Shown here in pieces: positions 1 to 8,004 of a stretch of DNA of 64,000 nt (position 1 is the first letter of the stretch; each line of letters starts with the position of its first letter). Location: NCBI GenBank assembly GCA_024233215.1, contig JACKPW010000014.1, positions 1-64,000 on the forward strand, written 5' to 3'. Under the pieces are notes generated by a model that saw only the letters and a list, made by a program, of their open reading frames with translations, ran no database searches and had not been told where the DNA came from. This DNA comes from Verrucomicrobiales bacterium. GTDB taxonomy: Bacteria > Verrucomicrobiota > Verrucomicrobiia > Limisphaerales > J093. Position numbers and translations under genes: made by a program.

Positions 1-69
1 CCCCACCCACCGGACTGCTCTTCCGGAAGGCGCCCTTGAGGGGATCGAGATGCACCAGGCGACAACAAC

Positions 70-271
70 GCGCCAAAGGCGCATCCACTCATCAGCCCAG
101 GGCAACGCCCTGGGAACGTGCGCCCCCCACGCCTGACAAGCCCTGAAAGGGCGATACCCGGCATGTCACAAGCCGGCCCCGAAGTTACGCCCCTTCAGGG
201 CGTTGCGCGTTGGTTTGGATCGGGTTCCCAGGGCGTTGCCCTGGGCTGGAGACTCGCTGCGCCGTTGGCGC
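70..271. repeat. Mirrored cluster of six palindromes (REP/BIME-like element)
   Basis: Six short hairpins are laid out as A-B-C-C'-B'-A'. Arms B (93-117) and B' (224-248) are exact 25-base reverse complements of each other. Each also contains its own 8-bp stem with a 3-base loop (96-103/107-114 in B). A (70-82) and A' (259-271) share a GCGCC/GGCGC stem, and C (140-152) and C' (188-202) are imperfect mirror copies. The whole 200 bases can fold as one long cruciform. Frames through it give only low-complexity peptides, so I read it as non-coding intergenic repeat DNA. Nothing else is recognisable in 1-475. No second copy was seen in the window. Confidence 0.75.
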
Positions 272-475
272 GCAGGATGCCGCGAGTCGGCCGGGTTCAC
301 GTGACGCGCCCGACCGTGCGGACGGCGGTGGGGTTGGAGTTGCGGATGCGTCCCGAGATTTGTGCGCTGGGTTCGCTGCGAATGCCTGCCTCCCACTCCG
401 GGCGGTGGCCTTGGACGTTATTGGCCGCAATGGGCGGAAGATTGCCATTCGGAGGTCGACTGGTATCCTTCGTTC

Positions 476-712
476 ATGCCCCCGGTCTTACGGCATGGAG
501 CCTATCGCTTCCTCTTCTACGCCAGCGACCGTCCCGAACCGCTCCATGTGCATGTTGCCAGAGAGAGCGCCGTGGTGGAGTTCTGGCTTGAGCCTGTCCG
601 GTTGGCTCGTCGTGGCGGCTTCCGCGGGCAGGAGTTGGTGGACATTCAGGGGATTGTGATCGACAATCAACGTCAGTTGATCGGGGCATGGCATGAATAC
701 TTTGGTCATTGA
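476..712 (+). CDS. DUF4160 domain protein
   Basis: A 78-residue protein starting MPPVLRHGAYRF that matches the small DUF4160 family. The family hallmark, an aromatic-rich N-terminus followed by EPLHVHVARE, is at residues 21-30. The reading frame is open further upstream, but the upstream part runs into non-conserved sequence, and the MPPV start is where family members normally begin. It overlaps the next gene (DUF2442) by 20 bases. DUF4160 and DUF2442 genes are commonly found side by side and have been suggested to be toxin-antitoxin-like, but the biochemical role is not established. Function here is therefore inferred only from the pairing. Confidence 0.8.
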   Translation: MPPVLRHGAYRFLFYASDRPEPLHVHVARESAVVEFWLEPVRLARRGGFRGQELVDIQGIVIDNQRQLIGAWHEYFGH

Positions 713-989
713 GCAGGATCTGGCGGTGAGCAGCGTTGCCGTTACGGGCGACAGCCTGAGTCTTGAGCTCAGCGACGGGAGGAGCCTGTCGGTGCCGCTG
801 GGGTGGTTCCCCAGGTTGCTTCACGGTACTTCTGAGGAGCGCGGTCGCTGGGAGTTGATCGGCCGAGGTTCGGGTATCCACTGGCCTGATTTGGACGAGG
901 ACATCAGCTTGGAGGGATTGTTAGCGGGTCGATCTTCGGCCGAGTCCCAACAGTCCCTCGACCGCTGGCTGAAGTCTCGCAAACCATAG
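693..989 (+). CDS. DUF2442 domain protein
   Basis: A 98-residue protein of the DUF2442 family. Visible hallmarks are the strand-rich LELSDGRSLSVPLGWFPRL segment (residues about 25-43) and the C-terminal IHWPDLDEDISLEGLL motif (about 68-83), both typical of the family. The start codon lies 20 bases inside the end of the DUF4160 gene, so the two are almost certainly co-translated. The family is often the partner of DUF4160 and has been proposed as the DNA-binding or antitoxin-like member of the pair. That role is inference. The protein has no signal peptide or membrane segment. Confidence 0.85.
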   Translation: MNTLVIEQDLAVSSVAVTGDSLSLELSDGRSLSVPLGWFPRLLHGTSEERGRWELIGRGSGIHWPDLDEDISLEGLLAGRSSAESQQSLDRWLKSRKP

Positions 990-1203
990 AATGGCGAGCA
1001 AATCAGTGGAGACGAACCGCCGCCCGGCTCTTCCGCTGGGCGCTGGGCGGCAAGTGGGATCTCCGGCCCGTCCCGCCATCCTCCATGCCACCGCCGGTGA
1101 CCCGAGAGAAGGACCCCGGGAGCGGGCGCAATGAGCCTTGCCCGTGCAACAGCGGGAAGAATACAAGAAGTGCTGCGGACACTGAATCCCTTCCGGTGGC
1201 GAG

Positions 1204-2175
1204 ATGAACGAATCAGGATCGAAGACACCCAGCGTCAGCCTTGGCAAACTGCGGCGGCTGCAGCAGGCCGCCACCCCGGAAGGAACCTTCGCCGTTCTCG
1301 CCATCGATCATCGGGGTCCGTTGCGGCGCGCGCTGGCGAAGGTCGGCGGCGTGACGGATGTCGAGGTCGCGCTGGTCGAGCTGAAGCGGGATATCGTGCG
1401 CACGCTGGCTGATTCCAGTTCGGCCGTCCTGCTCGATCCCGAAACCGGGGTCGAACCCTGCGTGCGGGGAGGTGCGTTGCCGGGGCAGACCGGATTGCTG
1501 GTGGCGCTCGACACCGGGTCGACCGGGGATCCGGCGCGTTTGGAAACCTCGCTCGTCCCGGGTTGGAACCCGGGCAGGATCGCCGCAACCGGGGCCGCCG
1601 GGGTCAAGCTGTTGGTTTATTACCATCCGGAGGCCGCCAATGCCGGGGCAGTGGAACAGTTGGTCGCCGATGTGTCCCGCGATTGTGGCCGCCACGAGAT
1701 CCCTCTGTTCCTGGAACCGCTCTCCTTCGATTCCGCATCACCCGGGCGGCCGTTGGCATCGGCCGAACGCCGCCGGGTGGTCGTGGAAACGGCCCGGCGC
1801 CTGACTGCCCTGGGGGTGGACATCCTCAAGGCGGAGTTTCCGGTAGCCGTGAAGGAGGTTTCGGGCGAGGCGGTTTGGCGGGAAGCCTGCGAGGAGTTGA
1901 CGGAGGCCTCGGCCGTGCCGTGGGTGCTGCTCTCAGCAGGAGTTCCGTTTGAGGTCTTCGTGCGACAGGCAACCGTGGCGTGTCAGGCCGGCGCCGGCGG
2001 GGTCATGGCCGGTCGCGCCGTGTGGGACCAGGCGGTGACCGAGGGTGACCGGGAAGCCAGACGGGCATGGTTGAACACGGTCGCACGCGAGCGCATGGAG
2101 CGACTGCGGTCGGTGGTTGGGGAGCATGGAACTCCCGCTGCAATGCTTCGTGAGTGCATGGCGCCGGGCGCATGA
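1204..2175 (+). CDS. LacD-like tagatose-1,6-bisphosphate aldolase family protein
   Basis: A 323-residue cytoplasmic TIM-barrel protein of the class I LacD/DeoC-type aldolase family. The N-terminus has the typical FAVLAIDHRG strand and loop. The barrel core contains GVKLLVYYHP (about 138-147) and VDILKAEFPVA (about 205-215), where Lys209 sits at the expected Schiff-base position. The last strands carry VLLSAG and GAGGVMAGRAVW, a phosphate-binding-type loop. LacD cleaves tagatose 1,6-bisphosphate to dihydroxyacetone phosphate and glyceraldehyde 3-phosphate. Related enzymes act on sulfofructose phosphate and other ketose phosphates, so the substrate is not certain. The stop codon overlaps the start of the SGNH gene (ATGA), giving a two-gene unit. 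Confidence 0.8.
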   Translation: MNESGSKTPSVSLGKLRRLQQAATPEGTFAVLAIDHRGPLRRALAKVGGVTDVEVALVELKRDIVRTLADSSSAVLLDPETGVEPCVRGGALPGQTGLLVALDTGSTGDPARLETSLVPGWNPGRIAATGAAGVKLLVYYHPEAANAGAVEQLVADVSRDCGRHEIPLFLEPLSFDSASPGRPLASAERRRVVVETARRLTALGVDILKAEFPVAVKEVSGEAVWREACEELTEASAVPWVLLSAGVPFEVFVRQATVACQAGAGGVMAGRAVWDQAVTEGDREARRAWLNTVARERMERLRSVVGEHGTPAAMLRECMAPGA

Positions 2176-3530
2176 CCGGTCCGGGGCACAGTCGTCGGCT
2201 GCACCGGGTCCTGCACGGAATCGCCGGGGTGATGTTGTTCCTCCTGGCGCTGCTGCCCGGCTGGTTGCTGGAAGAGCCGGCTTCCTGGATCAGTCTGCGC
2301 CAACCGTTGATCGCGACGGGGATCATCGTGGTGCTGTTCGGGCAGCTCACCTATCGTCCGCGCCTGGCCCGGGTTTCCGCCGGCCTTTGCGTCGCGGTTG
2401 CCATGCTGGTGCCCGCGCTGGCTCTGGGGGAGTTCGTGTTTCGTGCGCTGCACGTCGATTTCCGGCGGGCCGAATTGACGCAGCGCGATCTGCCCCCCTT
2501 CTACCGTCGGCCGCTGGTGCCTTCCGGCGACTGCTTCCTGCGTCGGTCGGGACCCTTGGTGTGGGAGGGGAGGGTGATCAACACGATGCTCGACTGGCTG
2601 CGACTGGAGACGGACGCCTACGCCGACGAGCCGCGGGTCACGGTGCGGTATGATGACGACGGCTTTCGCAATCCGCCCGCGCTGGCGGATTGGGAGATCG
2701 CGGTGGCGGGAGATTCCTTTACCGAGCTGGGGTATCTGCCGGAGGAGCGGCTGTTTACCTCGCTGTTGGCCGGGCGTCTCGGGCGGCGGGTAAAGAACCT
2801 CGGGGTCAGCCACACCGGGCCGTTGACCCAACTGCACTATTTGCAGACCTATGGCATCGCCCCCTCGACGCGGACTGTGGTGATCGCGTTCTTTGAGGGG
2901 AACGACCTGGACGATCTCTGTCGGGAATCCGAGGCGTGGCGGCGTTTTGAAGAGACCGGAACGCGGCTTCGCGCAGTGGAGCCGCAATCATCGTTGCTGC
3001 GCGCTCTGGGGGATGCCGTGGTCTTCGGTGGCGAGGAGCTGAAACCGAAGACGCCGGCGAAGTCGGATGCCATGCTGGTCCTGCCCGGGCGGCGCATCCC
3101 GGTGAGTCTCACGAACCTGCCGCTCAAGCAAAGCGACCTGTCGCCGGAGGTGGAGGAGGGACTGGCCCGCTTTCTTGGCGGTTACCGGGACCTGGCCGCA
3201 CAGCACCATCTGGAGGCTTGGTTGGTCTATTTCCCCTGCAAACTGCGGGTCTGGCACGGCCTGCTCGAGTTCCCGGCCGGGGCTGCCGGCACCCTGACGA
3301 ATTGGACGCCCACCGATCTGCCGGACCACCTGAGGGGACTCTGCGTGGCCCACGAGGTTCGTTTTCTGGACGTGACGCCCGCCCTGGTTCGAACCACCCG
3401 GGAGGAGGGATCTCTGCTCTTCAATCCCATCGTGGACACCCACTTCACTGCGGCCGGTTGCGAGGTTGTGGCGGCGGCGATGGCGGAGGCCCTGGCCGGA
3501 GCGGGCACGATCACTCAGCGAACGCCATGA
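2172..3530 (+). CDS. Membrane-anchored SGNH/GDSL hydrolase-like protein
   Basis: A 452-residue protein. Three hydrophobic segments fill roughly residues 13-95, followed by a soluble SGNH-type domain. The nucleophile motif AVAGDSFTELG puts Ser182 in a GDS context. FEGNDLDD resembles the block III GxND motif. The C-terminal DTHFTAAG supplies Asp422 and His424. This layout fits SGNH hydrolases or acetyltransferase partners that modify envelope glycans, but the substrate is unknown. I chose the ATG at 2172 because it overlaps the aldolase stop as ATGA. An in-frame ATG at 2154 would only add six residues inside the aldolase gene. The 3' end overlaps the convergent glycosidase gene by 20 bases. Confidence 0.75.
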   Translation: MTGPGHSRRLHRVLHGIAGVMLFLLALLPGWLLEEPASWISLRQPLIATGIIVVLFGQLTYRPRLARVSAGLCVAVAMLVPALALGEFVFRALHVDFRRAELTQRDLPPFYRRPLVPSGDCFLRRSGPLVWEGRVINTMLDWLRLETDAYADEPRVTVRYDDDGFRNPPALADWEIAVAGDSFTELGYLPEERLFTSLLAGRLGRRVKNLGVSHTGPLTQLHYLQTYGIAPSTRTVVIAFFEGNDLDDLCRESEAWRRFEETGTRLRAVEPQSSLLRALGDAVVFGGEELKPKTPAKSDAMLVLPGRRIPVSLTNLPLKQSDLSPEVEEGLARFLGGYRDLAAQHHLEAWLVYFPCKLRVWHGLLEFPAGAAGTLTNWTPTDLPDHLRGLCVAHEVRFLDVTPALVRTTREEGSLLFNPIVDTHFTAAGCEVVAAAMAEALAGAGTITQRTP

Positions 3531-5916
3531 CCTCGACCAGGTGGCGACCGGTATTGGCGGAGTTTCCGGTCTGGGTGACCCGGATGTAGCGGACGGGGCG
3601 CGGCCCGAAGCGGCAGGTGTAGCCCGCCTTGGTTGACGGCGCCCGATTCTCGCCCCGGTCGGCGACCAGGTCCCAGTCGTCCCCGGTCAGAGAGGTTTCC
3701 ACCGTGAACCCATAAGAGCGGTTGTCCCCATAATAGCAAACGACCACCACGCGACCGACCACGGTCGCCTCCTCCAGGTCCACCTGCCACCAGGGTTTCG
3801 CGTCGCTCATTCTCTCCACGTCCGTCGCCCAGTAGCGATCGGCATTGGCGGCGTCACCGTCGTTGGCCAGCCCGGCAGGAAAAGCCTCCAGCGATGAGGA
3901 ACAGGTCGCGGGCTTGTGCGTGGTCAAGCTCAGGGCGTCCGGTTCGGTCCAGAGCGGTGGGGGATCGGATTTCTCGTAGATCGCCACAACCGTGGGGAAA
4001 TCCCAGCGCTGGGTCTGCTGGGCGCGTGTCACCACGTCAATCCCATTCCGCGGGGTAAGCAGACGCCGCGACGTGGGCAAGTGAAGCACGACGCGCTTCG
4101 GCGACTGCCGCGTGGGCTTTGCCAGCGTGACTTCCACCCCCTGTGCCCTCCCTCGGACCCGCAGCGCCATGACGCCAAAATGAGTGGGCAGGCGGTCCAA
4201 GGAGATCTCCCGGCCCTCCTCCAGCCACCAGTCCGGTACGGCCTTCAACAGGTGCAGTTCCCCGCCTTCCTCGTGCACGAGCATGTGCCGCAGCATGATG
4301 GCGTAGTTACAGGCCCCGGTGACGTGCGGAATGGTGTCGCTCCAGGCCTCCCGTCGCTCTGGGTAAATCCCTTCCGGAAATGCGTGGGCTGCGGTGGAGT
4401 GGAGGAGGTACCAGTAGAAGTCCCGGACCACGGCTTCATCCTTCCCTCGGACCAGGTCGGTCATGGTCGTGTACGCGCCCATGTAGGGATGAATGGCGGG
4501 CGCGTGCCCGTGCCACTGAATCGTGCCCTCGATGAAGCCGCCGTGGAAATCCTCCCGGACGTGCCGGCTGAGAGCCGCCACGCGCGGATCTTCCCGTTCG
4601 AGGATTTCGGTGGGCCAGAGCGTTTCGGTGTTGCCCCAGTGCGTGCCCGCTTTCTCCCAACTCGGGGGGAAGTGGGCCAGGCCCGTGCGCTGCCAGACCG
4701 CGTCCAAAGCCTGCCGATACAGGTCGGCTTCCTTGAGCAAGCCCTCCGCTTCGTCCTGCCGGCCAAGCTCCCGGGCCGCGTCGGCCGTGCAAAGCACTCC
4801 CCGCAGGTTCCAGAAGTCGTAACCCACAATGTGATGCCGCCCGTCCCACAGGTACTCTCCATCGGCCGGGGCGTTGGGGAGCACGCCGGCGAACGGCGAG
4901 TCGGGCGGCGTTTCGCGACGGGTCTTCATGGTCCAGTCAACAGCCTGACGCATCTTCGGATACACGCCCTGCAGCCATTCCCGATCATTGGTCATCTTGA
5001 AGTACTGCCAAAGGACCCAGACCGCCTGGCCGTTGGCATCGAACTGACCCTGCTGCGACTCGAACCGGCCGTCGGGCCGCTGGCGGGGCAGGTAGAGGGC
5101 CACCGCCTTCTCCGCCGCCTCCCAGAGACCCGCCTCTTCCAATTCCATGACCTGGTAGGCGCCGTCGCGGATGTAGAACTCGTCGTAGAACCCTTCCCCG
5201 CCGTGGACTTCGCCGTGGTCGTTGGCAATGAGTTGGCACACGTGCGCGGCGCGCAGGGCCTCCGTGGCCTTCCGACACGGGACCTGGATGTGGGCGGCTC
5301 GCGCCAGGATCCCCTTCCAATACCCCACCGTTCGTTGTCGCCACAGGTCGGGATCCGCATCGTCGAACTCCCCGCCACCGCCGGTCGGCGAAAACGGGAT
5401 GCGCACCGTAGCCACCTCACTGGCCCCGGGGGCCAGGGCCCAGTCGAACGCCCGGCTGGCATCCGCCCGCGAACTGGACGTCCGGACCCTTGCGGGAGCC
5501 TCGCGGTTGCCCGTGTTCGTGGCCTTGACCTGAATCCAGTTCAGGAAGTTCTCCCCTTCGGTCGGCCAGTCGAAGGCCTTTTGCCAGTCCTTCACCGTCG
5601 GCAGTGGCGTGGCCCACAGTTGGATGTCGTAGCGCACCGGTCCGTCCTCGGCCGCGATGAGGAGGATTGGAAGCCAGCCCTCCAGAGCGGTCTTTCCGTG
5701 GCGGCGGTCCAGGGGAAGCAGGTTGTGCCCGATCCGGATTCGGACGGTGGCATCGGTCAACTGCAGTTGGTTGTCCGGCGTGATGCGCGTGCCTCGCGCG
5801 TAGTCCTTGAGGCCAATGACATTCCAGTTGTTGCGGAAGTAGTCGAACGGCTCCCCGGCGAGGGTCACGATGCCGAGCAACTGGGCCGTAAAGGTGAAAG
5901 CGAGCAGTGCTCTCAT
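3511..5916 (-). CDS. Secreted six-hairpin glycosidase with C-terminal F5/8-type C domain
   Basis: An 801-residue exported protein. The chosen start gives a clean signal peptide (MRALLAFTFTAQLLGIVTLAG). An ATG 24 bases upstream would put eight residues before it. The N-terminal third is beta-rich. The middle (about 225-560) has the helical pattern of (alpha/alpha)6-barrel glycosidases, with DEFYIRDGAYQ, WVLWQYFKMTND and PEGIYPERREAW resembling amylo-glucosidase/rhamnosidase-like enzymes. The last 140 residues look like a discoidin (F5/8 type C) carbohydrate-binding domain, with YWATDVERMSDAKPWWQVDL and a terminal RYIRVTQTGNS strand. Substrate is not predictable. It stands alone on the minus strand and is convergent with the SGNH gene. 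Confidence 0.75.
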   Translation of the reverse strand: MRALLAFTFTAQLLGIVTLAGEPFDYFRNNWNVIGLKDYARGTRITPDNQLQLTDATVRIRIGHNLLPLDRRHGKTALEGWLPILLIAAEDGPVRYDIQLWATPLPTVKDWQKAFDWPTEGENFLNWIQVKATNTGNREAPARVRTSSSRADASRAFDWALAPGASEVATVRIPFSPTGGGGEFDDADPDLWRQRTVGYWKGILARAAHIQVPCRKATEALRAAHVCQLIANDHGEVHGGEGFYDEFYIRDGAYQVMELEEAGLWEAAEKAVALYLPRQRPDGRFESQQGQFDANGQAVWVLWQYFKMTNDREWLQGVYPKMRQAVDWTMKTRRETPPDSPFAGVLPNAPADGEYLWDGRHHIVGYDFWNLRGVLCTADAARELGRQDEAEGLLKEADLYRQALDAVWQRTGLAHFPPSWEKAGTHWGNTETLWPTEILEREDPRVAALSRHVREDFHGGFIEGTIQWHGHAPAIHPYMGAYTTMTDLVRGKDEAVVRDFYWYLLHSTAAHAFPEGIYPERREAWSDTIPHVTGACNYAIMLRHMLVHEEGGELHLLKAVPDWWLEEGREISLDRLPTHFGVMALRVRGRAQGVEVTLAKPTRQSPKRVVLHLPTSRRLLTPRNGIDVVTRAQQTQRWDFPTVVAIYEKSDPPPLWTEPDALSLTTHKPATCSSSLEAFPAGLANDGDAANADRYWATDVERMSDAKPWWQVDLEEATVVGRVVVVCYYGDNRSYGFTVETSLTGDDWDLVADRGENRAPSTKAGYTCRFGPRPVRYIRVTQTGNSANTGRHLVEVMAFAE

Positions 5917-6156
5917 GGATCCAATCGGTAAGGGAGGCAATTCCGGGGCAGGGTACCCACTGACTTTGGGCCGGGATTCATGGCGGCAGCGTAGGCAGGC
6001 CGGGGTGTGTGGTCAACGCCAGGGCTCCCTGTGCAGCACGTCTCCCCGGGCCCGCCAGTGCGGTGCCGTGGCGAGAAGTACCCGGCCGAGTCGTGCCGGG
6101 TTGCGCGGCAAGGCAGGCTGACCTAGTTTCCGCGCCGGGCATTTGCCGGTCTGCGG

Positions 6157-7950
6157 ATGAAGAAACCTGTTTCCACTCATGCTTTCCTGCCCACCACGGC
6201 CGCTGAGATGCGCGCGCGCGGCTGGGATGAACTGGACGTGCTGATCGTGACCGGCGATGCCTACGTGGATCATCCGGCTTTCGGGGCGGCCATGATCGGG
6301 CGCCTGCTGGAGCGGGATGGCTGGCGCGTGGGCATCATCGCCCAACCGGACTGGCGCAGTGCGGACAGCCTCCAGGAGATGGGCCGGCCGCGGCTCTTCT
6401 GCGGCATCACCGCCGGCAACCTCGATTCCATGGTGTCCAACTACACCGCCGCGCGGCACAAGCGCCGGGAGGATGCCTACAGCGAAGGGGGCATCCCGGG
6501 TCGCCGCCCGAACCACGCCGCCATCGTCTATGCCCAGCTTTGTCGGGAGGCCTTCCCGGGATTGCCGGTCGTGCTCGGCGGGATCGAGGCCAGTCTCCGG
6601 CGGGTGGCGCATTACGACTATTGGGAGGACAAACTGCGTCCCTCGATCCTGGTCTCCTCGAAGGCGGACGTGTTGGTGTTCGGCATGGGCGAGACCCAGG
6701 CCCGGGAGATCACACGGCGTCTTGCGTCCGGCCAGGATCTCGCCGGCATTCGCGGCACGGCGCGGCTGCTCGGGGCCAGGGCCGCCGCCGAAACGGACTT
6801 CGGCAACCACCTCCGGCTTCCGTCGTGGGAGGAGTTGCAGGCGGACCCCAAGCACCTGCTGACGATTACCCGCATTGTCGAACGCGAGCAGAGCCCCTAC
6901 AACGGCCGGCGGTTGATTCAGCCCCACGGCAGTCGGGCCCTGCTGGTCGAGTCACCGGCCTTTCCGATCGGCCAGGCGGAGCTTGATGCACTCTACGAGC
7001 TGCCTTTCGTCCGCGCACCGCACCCGTCCTACCGGGAGCGCATCCCGGCGTGGACCATGATCCAGGATTCGATCACCGTGCAGCGCGGTTGCCCCGGTGG
7101 CTGTACCTTCTGCGCGATTGGCATGCACCAGGGGAAGTTCCTGACGAGCCGGAGCCGGGAATCCGTGCTCAAGGAAATCCGCCGGCGAACGGAGGCGCCG
7201 GACTTTCGTGGCACCATATCCGACCTGGGTGGACCGACGGCCAACCTGTATGCCTCCGAAAACGGTGAGGATCCGGCCTGCAAGGTGTGCCGGCGGGCGA
7301 GTTGCCTGCATCCGACGATCTGTTCGAAGCTCAAGCTTGATGAGCGCGAAACCATCGACCTCATGCGGGCGGCGCGCGAACAGGAGGGGGTGAAGCACGT
7401 GTTCATCCAGTCCGGAATCCGGATGGACGTGGCGCTGCGGACGCCGGGCTATGTGCGGGAACTGGTGCGGCATCACGTCTCGGGTCACCTCAAGGTGGCG
7501 CCGGAACATCTGCATCCCGAGGTGCTGCGGCGGATGCGGAAGCCGGCCGGGGTGTTCGAGGAGTTTCAGCGGATGTTCGAGCGGGAGAGCGATGCCGCCG
7601 GCAAGGAGCAGTATCTGGTGCCCTACTTCATCTCGAGTTTTCCCGGCTGCACCGACCACGAGATGGGTGCGGTCGAACATTTCCTGCGTCGGTCGAACTG
7701 GAACCTCCAGCAAGTGCAGGACTTCATCCCCCTGCCCATGACTCCCTCGGCGGCGATGTACGTCACGGGGCTGGACTTCGACACCGGCAAGCCGATCCCC
7801 ATCGTTCGGAACGCCGGCGACCGGCAACGCCAGATGCAGGCATTCCGCCCGAATCCGGCCCGTGCGCGACGGCCGGTGCCACGCGGAAGGTCCTCCGGTC
7901 GGCCGCCGGTGCCGCGTGGGGGCCAGGGGTGGGAATCCTTCGACTCGTGA
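6157..7950 (+). CDS. ygiQ: YgiQ family radical SAM protein (UPF0313)
   Basis: A 597-residue cytoplasmic protein matching YgiQ/UPF0313 over its length. The N-terminal domain has DVLIVTGDAYVDHPAFGAA and a B12-binding-like fold. The radical SAM cluster motif is QRGCPGGCTFC, with Cys312, Cys316 and Cys319 expected to ligate the 4Fe-4S cluster that binds S-adenosylmethionine. The second half has the family segment HLKVAPEHLHPEVLRRMRKP and the C-terminal NLQQVQDFIPLPMTPS region. The final 45 residues are Arg/Pro-rich and probably disordered. The molecular substrate of YgiQ is unknown. The gene is monocistronic or read together with the methyltransferase gene 54 bases downstream. Confidence 0.93.
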   Translation: MKKPVSTHAFLPTTAAEMRARGWDELDVLIVTGDAYVDHPAFGAAMIGRLLERDGWRVGIIAQPDWRSADSLQEMGRPRLFCGITAGNLDSMVSNYTAARHKRREDAYSEGGIPGRRPNHAAIVYAQLCREAFPGLPVVLGGIEASLRRVAHYDYWEDKLRPSILVSSKADVLVFGMGETQAREITRRLASGQDLAGIRGTARLLGARAAAETDFGNHLRLPSWEELQADPKHLLTITRIVEREQSPYNGRRLIQPHGSRALLVESPAFPIGQAELDALYELPFVRAPHPSYRERIPAWTMIQDSITVQRGCPGGCTFCAIGMHQGKFLTSRSRESVLKEIRRRTEAPDFRGTISDLGGPTANLYASENGEDPACKVCRRASCLHPTICSKLKLDERETIDLMRAAREQEGVKHVFIQSGIRMDVALRTPGYVRELVRHHVSGHLKVAPEHLHPEVLRRMRKPAGVFEEFQRMFERESDAAGKEQYLVPYFISSFPGCTDHEMGAVEHFLRRSNWNLQQVQDFIPLPMTPSAAMYVTGLDFDTGKPIPIVRNAGDRQRQMQAFRPNPARARRPVPRGRSSGRPPVPRGGQGWESFDS

Positions 7951-8004
7951 TACCGGCGGATCTGCTCGTGGGGAGCGGCGGTTCCAGCTAGGGTTGGGGG
8001 TGTC

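Noticed and set aside
118..591. 157-codon open frame across the left-end repeat
   Set aside because: It is built from the palindrome cluster and then runs antiparallel in character to the DUF4160 gene in another frame. Repeat-derived peptides of this kind are not real proteins.
3916..5931. 671-codon plus-strand open frame
   Set aside because: It is exactly antisense to the secreted glycosidase gene. Its protein has no recognisable domain, and long shadow frames are expected in GC-rich DNA.
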